From Hydrogenophaga aromaticivorans (GTDB taxonomy: Bacteria > Pseudomonadota > Gammaproteobacteria > Burkholderiales > Burkholderiaceae_C), in NCBI RefSeq assembly GCF_013387465.1, contig NZ_VYGV01000001.1, positions 357,986-417,217 of the forward strand: a DNA stretch of 59,232 bases, in the 5' to 3' direction. Positions 44,210-52,462 of the stretch are shown here, piece after piece. The position numbers and the translations under genes were made by a program. Position 1 is the first letter of the stretch. Every line of letters begins with the position of its first letter. A model generated the notes under the pieces. It ran no database searches and had not been told where the DNA came from. It saw nothing but the letters and a program-made list of their open reading frames with translations.

Positions 44210-45820
44210 TTATTTGCGGAACATCGCCAGCATGCGCTGGGTGACGGCAAAGCCGCCGAACATGTTGATGGCGGTCAGCACCAGCGCCACTGCGGCCAGG
44301 GCAACGATCAGGGTGTTGGGTCGTTCGGTCGCGTTGGCCATGGGCGAGATCTGCACCAGGGCCCCGATGGCGATGATGGAGCTGATGGCGTTGGTCACGC
44401 TCATCAGCGGCGTGTGCAGCGCAGGCTTGACGTTCCACACCACCATGTAGCCCACGAAGCAGGCCAGCACGAACACCGTGAAGTGCGACAGGAACGCGGC
44501 CGGCGCGTAGGCCCCCACCAGCGCGAACAGCACGGCGGTGACACCGGCCACGATCGCCAGCTTGCCCGCCGGCATCGGCCCCGATGGCTCGCCATGGCCT
44601 TTCTTTGCCACCGGCGCGGCGGCGGGCTTGGGCGCCGGTTTGGGCGCGGCCACCAGGGCGGGCGCGGGCCAGGTGATCTCGCCGTTCTTGATCACCGTCA
44701 GGCCGCGGATCGCGTCGTCGTCCATGTTGACGTTGATCACACCGTCCTTGGTCTTGCACAGCTCTTCGCTCAAACGGAACAGGTTGGTCGCGTACAGCGT
44801 GGACGACTGCTGGGCCATGCGCGAGGCCAGGTCGGTGTAGCCGACGATGGTCACGCCGTGGCGCACCACCGCCTCACCCGGCACGGTCAGCTCGCAGTTG
44901 CCACCCTGCTCGGCCGCCATGTCGACGATCACGCTGCCCGGCTTCATGCTCTTCACCATCTCGGCGGTGATCAGCTTGGGCGCCGGTTTGCCGGGAATCA
45001 GGGCGGTGGTGATGATGATGTCGACTTCGCGCGCCTGCTTCGCGTACATCTCGCGCTGCGCCTGCTGGAAGCCCTCGCTCATCACCTTGGCGTACCCGCC
45101 ACCGCCCGAGCCCTCTTCCTCGTAGTCGACCTTGACGAATTCACCACCCAGCGAGACCACCTGGTCGGCCACCTCGGCGCGCGTGTCGTTGGCGCGCACG
45201 ATGGCGCCCAGGCTGGCGGCAGCGCCGATGGCGGCCAGACCGGCCACGCCCGCGCCCGCGATGAAGACCTTGGCCGGCGGCACCTTGCCCGCCGCCGTGA
45301 TCTGGCCGCTGAAGAAGCGGCCGAAGGCATTGGCCGCCTCGACCACGGCGCGGTAGCCGCTGACGCCGGCCATCGAGGTCAGCGCGTCCATCTTCTGCGC
45401 ACGGCTGAGCGTGCGCGGCAGCGCGTCGATGGACAGCACCGTGACCTGTTTCTCCGCCAGCTGCTGCATCAGTTCGGGGTTCTGGGCCGGCCAGATGAAT
45501 CCGATCAGCGTCTGCCCTGCGTGCATCAGCGCCACCTCGTCGGGCGTCGGGGCGCGCACCTTGAAGACGATGTCGCTGCCACTCCACAGATCGGCCGCTG
45601 TGGGCGCGATGCTGGCGCCGGCTTCTCGGTAGTGCTCGTCACTGAGGTTGGCGAGTGCGCCCGCACCACTTTCCACCACGACACCAAAACCCAGCTTGAT
45701 CAGCTTGACCACGGCCTCGGGCACGGTGGCCACCCGTTTCTCGCCAGGAAAGATCTCGCGCGGTACACCGATGCGCTGCGGTGTGGGAGCGGCTGTCTCG
45801 TTCGATGCGCCAGAAGTCAT
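44210..45820 (-). CDS. pntA: NAD(P) transhydrogenase subunit alpha
   Basis: 536 residues. The start at 45820 ([22 protein letters not shown]) has GAGGA about ten bases ahead; a 54-residue longer frame was rejected. Domain I binds NAD(H) ([23 protein letters not shown]) and has the [20 protein letters not shown] region. An Ala/Pro/Lys linker (about 390-425) leads to about four C-terminal membrane helices, as in the E. coli-type fused alpha subunit. Operon with pntB. Confidence 0.97.
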   Translation of the reverse strand: MTSGASNETAAPTPQRIGVPREIFPGEKRVATVPEAVVKLIKLGFGVVVESGAGALANLSDEHYREAGASIAPTAADLWSGSDIVFKVRAPTPDEVALMHAGQTLIGFIWPAQNPELMQQLAEKQVTVLSIDALPRTLSRAQKMDALTSMAGVSGYRAVVEAANAFGRFFSGQITAAGKVPPAKVFIAGAGVAGLAAIGAAASLGAIVRANDTRAEVADQVVSLGGEFVKVDYEEEGSGGGGYAKVMSEGFQQAQREMYAKQAREVDIIITTALIPGKPAPKLITAEMVKSMKPGSVIVDMAAEQGGNCELTVPGEAVVRHGVTIVGYTDLASRMAQQSSTLYATNLFRLSEELCKTKDGVINVNMDDDAIRGLTVIKNGEITWPAPALVAAPKPAPKPAAAPVAKKGHGEPSGPMPAGKLAIVAGVTAVLFALVGAYAPAAFLSHFTVFVLACFVGYMVVWNVKPALHTPLMSVTNAISSIIAIGALVQISPMANATERPNTLIVALAAVALVLTAINMFGGFAVTQRMLAMFRK

Positions 45821-46081
45821 GGGAGAGTCCTCGATGCAGGGATGTTGGAAATCAGAAAAGGAAACAGGGGTGGCGCGCCCACCACGCATGGCAAGCTGAC
45901 GGGCGATGGCGTTCGCATGGTCCGCAGCTGGTTCGCTGGCCAAGACAAACTTGGAGATTGTGCGGTGTGGCGCCGCAACCACCTATCAGGGTCTGCCCGC
46001 TGAGCACGCGCATCACCGCAGGCGACCAAAAGGCCTCGGGCGATCTTTGCAACGCCTGCGCGAGAACGCGACGGCCACCGC

Positions 46082-46834
46082 TCAACCCCCACCGACATGG
46101 GTATTCTGAACAGGTTGTGCCAGTCGGATCGGTGGGACGGCAAGGCGACCAGACAAGGAATGCACACTGCTCTTGACGGCATCTTTTAGTTGTCGACCCC
46201 AGGCCACCTGCTCGGGCAACACGCCTTCCGGCAGTGTCTCTGCCACCAAAGCACCCGCCGCTTCCATGGGTGACATCACGAAAACACGAACGTCCAGAAA
46301 CGAGCCCGTGGAAATGGCATGGTGGCTCCACACGGTATAGACGGGGCGCTGGACAGACACCTCCCCAGAAGTCTGCAAATCCAGAACCTGGGGCGCCAAA
46401 GACTTGAATACGCTTTCGCTGCTGTACAGGGGCGTCACCATCAAGCACTGCATGAAGGACACCCTGAAGCCCTCATTGCCTTCACGGAAGATCTGGGCAT
46501 CGGACTGACAGTTGGGCGAATAGCTCATGTAGGCGCCACGACCGCCACCCATACCTTCAGAGTGGGCACTCACTAGTACAAGCATCTGATCATCGCCGCC
46601 GGGCGCGCCCCGCACATACAGCTTCGACTGCACTGTCAACGCACCAGTCTTGTCGCCCCCGTAAGCACTCGCGGTATCAGGCAAGCGCACTTCTTTCCAG
46701 CCCTCTTCAGCGAACTCAACCTCCACGCGACCCACCGAAAAGTCGGCCGCCTGGGCGGCCAGCGCGCCCAGAGTCACCCACCCAAAGGCCAGCATCTTGA
46801 GCATCGATCCAAACATCCGCGGTTTTCTGTTCAT
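46082..46834 (-). CDS. unknown exported protein
   Basis: 250 residues. Signal peptide about 1-29 (MLKMLAFGWVTLGALAAQA) followed by a mature region starting ADFSVGRVEVEFAEEGWKEVRLPD. Two cysteines in the mature part (SPNCQSDA and FMQCLMV) could form a disulphide. No membrane helix or catalytic motif is visible. Local composition is somewhat less GC-rich than its neighbours. It is separated from pntA by 260 bases and diverges from a Nudix gene. I do not recognise a family; the signal peptide makes the gene call fairly safe. Confidence 0.7.
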   Translation of the reverse strand: MNRKPRMFGSMLKMLAFGWVTLGALAAQAADFSVGRVEVEFAEEGWKEVRLPDTASAYGGDKTGALTVQSKLYVRGAPGGDDQMLVLVSAHSEGMGGGRGAYMSYSPNCQSDAQIFREGNEGFRVSFMQCLMVTPLYSSESVFKSLAPQVLDLQTSGEVSVQRPVYTVWSHHAISTGSFLDVRVFVMSPMEAAGALVAETLPEGVLPEQVAWGRQLKDAVKSSVHSLSGRLAVPPIRLAQPVQNTHVGGG

Positions 46835-47105
46835 CTGCGCTTGACCTCTCCACATTCGTTGTTCGTCAGACCCCAAGAATTCTCCATCCATCGGCAAGGA
46901 TGCCATCCTCGCTGGTGGACACATGGGTTGCGCGCCAGCTTAACCGACGACATCTGAACCCCCTTATTGCGCAAACCTATGTCGCGCAAGGGTTTGCGCC
47001 GTATCGCGCGGCCGCTGCCAAAGCGCGTGCGTCTTGAGATTTCATAATGCGGTAAGGAATACCACTTCAAGGAACTTTCTACCGATCGGACGGGATAATG
47101 TCGGC
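46835..47105. other. divergent intergenic region before the Nudix gene
   Basis: About 270 bases between divergent starts. GGATAATG ends about eight bases before the Nudix ATG and could be a -10 too close for a normal leader. No ribosome binding site for the Nudix gene is visible. Nothing else recognised. Confidence 0.35.
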
Positions 47106-47591
47106 ATGAACACCCGATGGAAACCCAGCGTCACCGTGGCCGCGATCATCGAGCGCGACGGGCGCTATCTGCTGGTCGAAGAACACACCCCCGAGGGTCT
47201 GCGGCTGAACAACCCGGCCGGCCATCTGGACCCGGGCGAAAGCCCGCTGCAGGGGGTTGCACGTGAGGCGCTGGAGGAGACGGCCCACGCTTTCACGCCC
47301 ACGGCGCTGGTCGGCGTGTACCTCTCGCGCTTCCAGCGCCCCGCCACCGGCGAGGACATCACCTACCTGCGTTTCGCCTACTGCGGTGAGCTGGGCGACT
47401 TGGACCCGCAACGCGAGCTGGACACCGGCATCGTGCGCACGCTGTGGATGACGCCGGACGAGATCCGCGCCAGCACCGGGCGGCACCGCAGCCCGCTGGT
47501 GCAACGCTGCATCGAAGACCACCTGACCGGGCAACGCTTCCCCCTGGACCTGGTGTTCACCGACCCTTCCGTGATGCACCCACCGGTCTGA
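47106..47591 (+). CDS. Nudix hydrolase
   Basis: 161 residues from the ATG at 47106. The Nudix box is complete: G39, E45, R53-E54, E57-E58 in GHLDPGESPLQGVAREALEET. The N-terminal KPSVTVAAIIERDGRYLLVEEHTPEGLRLNNPAG and later LSRFQRPATGEDITYLRFAYCGEL resemble the NudJ-type phosphatase group (HMP-PP/thiamine-diphosphate or nucleotide substrates), which often neighbours mnmA; mnmA is not here. Substrate therefore uncertain. Confidence 0.9.
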   Translation: MNTRWKPSVTVAAIIERDGRYLLVEEHTPEGLRLNNPAGHLDPGESPLQGVAREALEETAHAFTPTALVGVYLSRFQRPATGEDITYLRFAYCGELGDLDPQRELDTGIVRTLWMTPDEIRASTGRHRSPLVQRCIEDHLTGQRFPLDLVFTDPSVMHPPV

Positions 47592-47664
47592 GGACCGCGC
47601 CACGCTTGGCTGCGCGCGGTGGGCTGGCTATCATGCGGGGCTCCGACCTGGAGCACCACACACC

Positions 47665-48165
47665 GTGGAAACACCCGCCGCCCCACCGCTGCTGACACCG
47701 GACCACCTCGCCATGATGGCGCGCGGGGTGTCGGTGATCGTCAGCTCCTGCGGGCACGACCTCACACCCAGCCTGATGCGCGCGGTGGGCAGCCAGATCA
47801 GCCCGCAGGGCGACCGCATCACGGTGTTCCTCAACCGCCAGCAGTCCACCCAGCTGCTGCGCGACGTCGCCAGCACCGGGCGCGTCGCCGTCGTGTTCAG
47901 CGAACCGCACAGCCACCGCACGGTGCAGCTCAAGTCCCGCGAGGCGCGCCTGCGCGAGGTCACACCGGACGACGTGCCCGCCCTGCAGCGTTACCTGCGG
48001 GCGATGCAGGGCGAGCTGGGCCGCATCGGCCTAGGGCCCGACTTTGCCGCCGCCATGCTGGCGCACCGCTTCGAAGACCTGAGCGCGATCGAGTTCACGC
48101 CAGCGCAGGCCTTCGACCAGACGCCGGGCCCAAACGCCGGCCAGCCGCTGCGGGGAAAGCCGTGA
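47665..48165 (+). CDS. pyridoxamine 5'-phosphate oxidase-like split-barrel protein
   Basis: 166 residues, GTG start. The segment ARGVSVIVSSCGHDLTPSLMRAVGSQISPQGDRITVFLNRQQSTQLLRDVASTGRVAVVFSEP fits the flavin-binding split-barrel fold of the PNPOx-like superfamily, though the residues for pyridoxal phosphate synthesis are not evident. Lies 61 bases before a gene with another split-barrel domain, so both may handle the same flavin or redox signal. Cytoplasmic. Confidence 0.8.
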   Translation: METPAAPPLLTPDHLAMMARGVSVIVSSCGHDLTPSLMRAVGSQISPQGDRITVFLNRQQSTQLLRDVASTGRVAVVFSEPHSHRTVQLKSREARLREVTPDDVPALQRYLRAMQGELGRIGLGPDFAAAMLAHRFEDLSAIEFTPAQAFDQTPGPNAGQPLRGKP

Positions 48166-48226
48166 GGGCCACACGGCCGCTCCAGAGGCACTCAGCCGCT
48201 CCGTGTGCGGCACGGAGGGCGGTCCC

Positions 48227-49576
48227 ATGAACGCGGTCACGCTGGGCGAGGTGCGCCCCTGCCTGGAAGGCGCCATCCCGGCCATCATGGCCACCTGCGC
48301 CGCCGACGGCACGCCCAACGTGGCCTACATCTCGCAGGTGTTCTACGTGGACGAGCGGCACGTGGCGCTGTCGTTCCAGTTCTTCAACAAGACACGCCAG
48401 AACATCCTGGCCCACCCGCGCGCCACCGTGCTGCTGCTGCACCCGGTGACGGCGCAGTTCTACCGCCTGCACCTGGGCTACCTGCGCACCGAGAACGGCG
48501 GCCCGGTGTTCGAGAGCATGAAGGCCCAGCTCGCCGGCATCGCCTCGCACAGTGGCATGGCCAGCGTGTTCGTGCTGCGCGGCGCCGACGTCTACGAGGT
48601 GCTCGGAATCGAGCGCCTGGACGGCCAGCCCTTGCCGGCGGCCGCTCCGCGCTGCAGCCTGCTGGGCGCGCTGCGCCGCGGCAGCTCGCGGCTGGCCCAG
48701 GCCACCACGCTGGCCGCCGCGCTGGAGGCCACGCTGCAGACGCTGGAGCAGGACATGGACATTCCGCACGCCATGGTGCTGATCCTCGACCCCGCCACGC
48801 AGCGGCTCTACACCGTGGCCAGCCTCGGTTACGCCACCTCGGGCGTGGGTTCGGAGATCGCGCTGGGCGACGGCGTGATCGGCGTGGCCGCGCGCGAGGG
48901 CACGCCGGTGCGCATCATGCACATGACCAGCGCCTACCTCTACAGCCAGGCGGTGCGCAGCGGCCTGGAAGACCGGGGCCTGCTGGACGCGCCCGCCTGC
49001 ACCGAGATCCCCTACCCCGGCCTGCCCGAGCCGCACAGCCAGCTCGCCGTGCCGCTGCGCTCGGCCGGCCGCGTTCTGGGTGTGCTGTTCGTGGAAAGTC
49101 CGCAGGACCTGCGTTTCAGCTTCGAAGACGAAGACCTGCTGGTCACGCTGGGCGGCCAGCTGGCCGCGGCGATCGACCTGATGCAGGAAGAGCCGGAAGC
49201 CGCCGCAGCCACCGGGGACGGCGAAGCCACGCTCGCCACCCTGCCCCAGGGACCGGCGCTGCAGGTGCGCTATTACCCAGCCAACGGCAGCGTCTTCATC
49301 GACAACGCCTACCTCATCAAGGGCGTGGCCGGCGCCATCTTGTGGAAGCTGCTGCAGGACCACCAGCGCAGCGGCCGCAGCGAGTTCTGCAACCGCGAGC
49401 TGCGGCTCGACACCTCGCTGGGCCTGCCCGACGTGGCCGACAACCTCGAAGCGCGCCTGCTGCTGCTCTCGCGCCGCCTGCAGGAGCAGTGTCCGAAGCT
49501 CTGCATTGAAAAGACCGGCCGCGGGCGCTTCCGCCTGTGCGTGGGCGGTCCGGTCGAACTCCAGGCTGTGGCCTGA
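48227..49576 (+). CDS. split-barrel/GAF/winged-helix fusion protein
   Basis: 449 residues. Three parts by eye: a PNPOx-like flavin split barrel (about 10-135; IPAIMATCAADGTPNVAYISQVFYVDERHVALSFQFFNKTRQNI), a GAF sensor domain (about 158-318; IALGDGVIGVAAREGTPVRIMHM and LAVPLRSAGRVLGVLFVESP), and a C-terminal segment (about 345-440; VFIDNAYLIKGVAGAILWKLLQDH) resembling a winged-helix effector domain. It looks like a redox- or ligand-sensing regulator. GGAGG lies upstream of ATG 48227. Neighbours are a second split-barrel protein and a hemerythrin protein. DNA binding is inference. Confidence 0.8.
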   Translation: MNAVTLGEVRPCLEGAIPAIMATCAADGTPNVAYISQVFYVDERHVALSFQFFNKTRQNILAHPRATVLLLHPVTAQFYRLHLGYLRTENGGPVFESMKAQLAGIASHSGMASVFVLRGADVYEVLGIERLDGQPLPAAAPRCSLLGALRRGSSRLAQATTLAAALEATLQTLEQDMDIPHAMVLILDPATQRLYTVASLGYATSGVGSEIALGDGVIGVAAREGTPVRIMHMTSAYLYSQAVRSGLEDRGLLDAPACTEIPYPGLPEPHSQLAVPLRSAGRVLGVLFVESPQDLRFSFEDEDLLVTLGGQLAAAIDLMQEEPEAAAATGDGEATLATLPQGPALQVRYYPANGSVFIDNAYLIKGVAGAILWKLLQDHQRSGRSEFCNRELRLDTSLGLPDVADNLEARLLLLSRRLQEQCPKLCIEKTGRGRFRLCVGGPVELQAVA

Positions 49577-49594
49577 AGTCCGAGCGCCCGCACC

Positions 49595-50338
49595 TTACAC
49601 CGCCGCCACCAGCCCCGGCACCGCGGGCAGTCCCAGGCCCTGAGTGAGCTTGGCCCAGTCGCGCGGGCTCAGGTGCGGCTGCACGACGTCAAGCACGGCC
49701 TGAAACACCGGCGCCGGCGCGCCCTGGCGCATGCCACCGAGCACCTGCAGGCGCTCCAGCGCGTGCATCTGCGGCAGCATCCAGCGCATCACCTGCATCA
49801 TCTCGCTCGGCGGGATGGTGGCCACCAATGCGTCGTGGATGGCGCGCAGCTCAGCGTCGGTGTAGGCGCTCCAGAGTGCGGCGTTGTGCCGCGTCTCTTC
49901 CACGTGCATGTGCTGCAGGTTGTCGGCGACGAAGAGCGAGAGCTCCAGGTACAGCGCGTGCAGGGCGCCCGCCTGCAACGGGTCGTCCAGCCCCGGCAGT
50001 TGCTGCGCCGCCGCCCGCAGTCGCTGAATGTGGTGCAGGTGCGCCACGTGGTCCTGCGCCACCTCGCCGCAGACGCCCGGGGTGCGCGCCTCGATCGCCG
50101 GGTGAACGAAGCTGTTTTCGTGCTGCACGTGCGCTTCGCACAGGTCCATCAGACCGATCACGCGCCCGCTGGCGTCGGCCACATCCTGCGGGTCCGACGG
50201 GTCGGCGCGACCGACCGCGAGCAGGGTGTCGGTCATCATGGCGCGCAGCGCCTTGTGGATGCCGGCGTAGAGGTTTTCGCGCGAACTGCTGGTGCTGGCC
50301 GCGGCCAGCTGGTTCATTTCCTGTTGGGTGAACTGCAT
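49595..50338 (-). CDS. hemerythrin-like domain protein
   Basis: 247 residues. The start at 50338 (MQFTQQEMNQ) has GGAAG eight bases ahead. Candidate di-iron ligands: His28, His70, His73-Glu74, His79, His97, His100, His143 and Glu147 in a four-helix arrangement (EAHVQHENSFVHPAIEAR, DHVAHLHHIQRL, HMHVEETRHN). Members bind oxygen or nitric oxide, or repair iron centres. The C-terminal 80 residues form a further helical region. Convergent with the split-barrel/GAF protein. Its promoter carries four tandem YTTARG half-sites with 11-base period. Confidence 0.85.
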   Translation of the reverse strand: MQFTQQEMNQLAAASTSSSRENLYAGIHKALRAMMTDTLLAVGRADPSDPQDVADASGRVIGLMDLCEAHVQHENSFVHPAIEARTPGVCGEVAQDHVAHLHHIQRLRAAAQQLPGLDDPLQAGALHALYLELSLFVADNLQHMHVEETRHNAALWSAYTDAELRAIHDALVATIPPSEMMQVMRWMLPQMHALERLQVLGGMRQGAPAPVFQAVLDVVQPHLSPRDWAKLTQGLGLPAVPGLVAAV

Positions 50339-50443
50339 GAAGACTTCCTTGGGCGGAACGGGTCCGCGTTTGCTGCCTGGCGGCGGCGCCCCATGCGTCA
50401 CCTGCCATGGGAGAAAGTCTAAAAATCCGGACGCGGGAGCGCT

Positions 50444-50482
50444 GCTAAATAGCGCTTAAGAACATCCTAAAAAATGCTTAAA
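50444..50482 (-). promoter_or_regulatory. four tandem response-regulator half-sites before the hemerythrin gene
   Basis: On the minus strand TTTAAG (50477-50482), TTTAGG (50466-50471), CTTAAG (50455-50460) and TTTAGC (50444-50449) occur at exact 11-base steps. The AT-rich block stands out from its GC-rich surroundings and lies 105 bases before the start. It fits two adjacent OmpR-family dimer sites of PmrA/QseB type. Confidence 0.65.
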
Positions 50483-50497
50483 CGGCGCACCGGGCGT

Positions 50498-50902
50498 TCA
50501 ATCGACGCCGCGCACGCGTCCACGCTGCTGCTTCACCTGCGAGCGCGTGGCCTTGCCTTCGAGCCGGCGCTGTTTGGAACCGAAAGTGGGCTTGGTGGGT
50601 TTGCGCGCTTTGGGCTGCGTGGCCACGCTGTCCACCAGCGCCTGCAGCCGCTCCAGCGCCTCGGCCTTGTTCTGTTCCAGGCTGCGACTGGTTTGCGCCT
50701 TGATCACCACCACGCCCTCGGTGGTGATGCGCTGGTCGCTCAGGGCCAGCAGGCGTTCCTTGATGGCCTCGGGCAGGGACGAGGCGTGGATGGCGAAACG
50801 CAGGTGCACCGCGTTGGACACCTTGTTGACGTTCTGCCCGCCCGCGCCTTGCGCGCGGATGGCGGTGAAATCCACTTCGGCGGGGTTGACGGTGGCGGGC
50901 AT
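50498..50902 (-). CDS. arfB: alternative ribosome-rescue factor / peptidyl-tRNA hydrolase ArfB
   Basis: 134 residues from the ATG at 50902. The catalytic GGQ is at 21-23 ([15 protein letters not shown]), with the class-I release-factor-like fold, and a basic C-terminal tail ([32 protein letters not shown]) enters the mRNA channel of stalled ribosomes. Formerly YaeJ. It hydrolyses peptidyl-tRNA on ribosomes without a stop codon. The longer upstream frame was rejected. Confidence 0.94.
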   Translation of the reverse strand: MPATVNPAEVDFTAIRAQGAGGQNVNKVSNAVHLRFAIHASSLPEAIKERLLALSDQRITTEGVVVIKAQTSRSLEQNKAEALERLQALVDSVATQPKARKPTKPTFGSKQRRLEGKATRSQVKQQRGRVRGVD

Positions 50903-51072
50903 GGCGGCAGTGTGCCATGTGCCCAGCGACCCAGGCACAGGCTGAGATGTGGGGCTCAAGCGATCCACCGCCGGGCTACCCCAAAGCGTATCAGCCCACG
51001 CATGGGCTGATCTCTGTGCAGCGGCGGAGCCCCGGTCCACGCCGATGAAGGCGTGGGACGCAAGGGGGCATT

Positions 51073-51624
51073 TCAGTACGTTTCCTTGATCCCCGTGACC
51101 ATGGCTTTGACCAGGCGCGTGCGTTCCAGCCGCCCCATCACGATCGCCGCGGCGCCGTGCAGGCCGGCCGAGAGCAGCAGCAGATCACCGGCCTGTTCGT
51201 GCAGATCCTGCAGCCACTCTTCACCCCAGAAAGCGTCGAGCGACTGCATCCATCCCGTGACGCCCAGCGTGAGCACCAGTGCCATCAGCACCAGCATCAT
51301 CACGGCGCCCAGCGGGTTGTGACCCCAGTGCATCTCGGGCTGGCCCGAGAGCATCCCGCGCAGGTGCCGCATCAGGCGGCCCGGCGTGGGAAAGAAGTCG
51401 GCAAACCGGGCGTGCTTCGAACCGATGAAGCCCCAGACGATGCGGGTCACGACCAGCGCGCTGGCGAGGTAACCCAGCCACTGGTGCAGGTTTTCGCCAT
51501 CGTCCACCACAAAGCTGTTGAGCAGCACACAGGACACCAGCGTCCAGTGAAAGACCCGCACGAAGCGGTCCCACACGGGGCGCGCCGTGGCCGGCGATGC
51601 TGAGAGGTTCATCGTTGCATGCAT
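51073..51624 (-). CDS. cytochrome b561-type membrane protein
   Basis: 183 residues with four membrane helices. His in [38 protein letters not shown] and [25 protein letters not shown] supply the paired haem ligands of the prokaryotic cytochrome b561/Ni-hydrogenase b-type family. It moves electrons across or within the inner membrane. ATG 51624 has GAGGC upstream. It follows a PepSY protein gene by 18 bases; PepSY and b561 pairs are commonly under two-component control. Confidence 0.88.
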   Translation of the reverse strand: MHATMNLSASPATARPVWDRFVRVFHWTLVSCVLLNSFVVDDGENLHQWLGYLASALVVTRIVWGFIGSKHARFADFFPTPGRLMRHLRGMLSGQPEMHWGHNPLGAVMMLVLMALVLTLGVTGWMQSLDAFWGEEWLQDLHEQAGDLLLLSAGLHGAAAIVMGRLERTRLVKAMVTGIKETY

Positions 51625-51642
51625 ACGGTCTGCCTCGCAGGC

Positions 51643-51900
51643 TTATTTGGTTTCCAGAACGGCCGCAGTGACCGGGTCGAAATAGATCTCGACCTTCTTG
51701 CCGGTCTTGTCAAAGCCGTAGATCTCGTAGCACTGGCCCTTGCTGACCTTGAAAGTCTTGATCTGGTAGCCCTGGTCTTCCAGGCCCTTTTTGAAGCTGG
51801 CTTCGGGCATCCATTTTTCCTTGGGGGCATTGCACGCAGGACCGGCCAGCGCCACACCAGAAACAGCCAGAAGAACAGCAGAGAGAACAACCGATTTCAT
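51643..51900 (-). CDS. PepSY-domain periplasmic protein
   Basis: 85 residues. Signal peptide 1-19 (MKSVVLSAVLLAVSGVALA). The mature part has the PepSY/DUF2502-like pattern WMPEASFKKGLEDQGYQIKTFKVSKGQCYEIYGFDKTGKKVEIYFDPVTAAVLE and two cysteines. Such small proteins pair with cytochrome b561 and may tune electron transfer or sensor kinases. First of the two-gene unit; its promoter has a CTTAAG-based 11-base-period box. Confidence 0.87.
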   Translation of the reverse strand: MKSVVLSAVLLAVSGVALAGPACNAPKEKWMPEASFKKGLEDQGYQIKTFKVSKGQCYEIYGFDKTGKKVEIYFDPVTAAVLETK

Positions 51901-51963
51901 GAAAGTGATCCTTTTTCAATAGCAACCCAGCAAGTGCTGGTGTGTGTATTGAAAGGGCTCAAG

Positions 51964-51980
51964 ATGAAGTGGAACTTAAG
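51964..51980 (-). promoter_or_regulatory. response-regulator box before PepSY-cytochrome b561
   Basis: Minus-strand CTTAAG (51975-51980) and CTTCAT (51964-51969) are 11 bases apart, 63 bases before the PepSY start. Same layout as the boxes before degP, the two-component operon and the hemerythrin gene. Confidence 0.45.
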
Positions 51981-52394
51981 AGGCCCGGTAACAAACGTGA
52001 GCTCGCGTGGTTCACCGTAACCGGTTGTGCTGCCCTTTTCACAGACAGCCAAGAGGCCGATTCAGACCAGGACCCGGCGCAGCAGGCGCGCGACCACACG
52101 ATGCGGTTCAGAACCGGGTGCTGGACTGGTGGGCTTGGGCGTCTTGGGTCGTGTAGCCACATGAACGTTTGCAAACATCCAACAGGCCACAGCCCCACTG
52201 AAAAGTGGTGTGACGGGCTAGGTTCTGACGTTCAACAGATTGAATTTGCCCGGATGCTCGGAAGCATGTCCGGCACAACCTCGCAAAAATCCACGTCTTT
52301 TCCCCGGTCAATTGTTAGGTCAGCCTTAAATCGAAAGCCCATTTTCAAGACTGTTGCCCGATGGTCGGCAGCTCGCTGTCACGCACGGCAATTG
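51981..52394. other. intergenic region without a recognisable gene
   Basis: About 410 bases between divergent units, less GC-rich than the surroundings. An open frame on the plus strand is unlike any family and has poor codon use. GTTAGG (52314-52319) and CTTAAA (52325-52330) again form an 11-base-period pair, but far from either start. Confidence 0.4.
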
Positions 52395-52435
52395 TTGACA
52401 AATATCAACCGATACCCGCCTGTGAGGCCTAGGCT
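52395..52435 (+). promoter_or_regulatory. FNR/DNR-type box and -10 element
   Basis: TTGAC, four bases, ATCAA at 52395-52408 differs from the FNR consensus TTGAT-N4-ATCAA at one position. TAGGCT at 52430-52435 is a plausible -10, placing the box near -41 as in class II activation. AGGAG precedes the ATG at 52463. Predicts induction under low oxygen or nitric oxide. Confidence 0.7.
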
Positions 52436-52462
52436 GGGTGTTCATCTTCACAGGAGCCACCC

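Noticed and set aside
52314..52330. Fifth 11-base-period pair GTTAGG/CTTAAA
   Set aside because: Too far (about 130 bases or more) from either flanking start to count as a promoter box, and one half-site is weak; kept only as a note.
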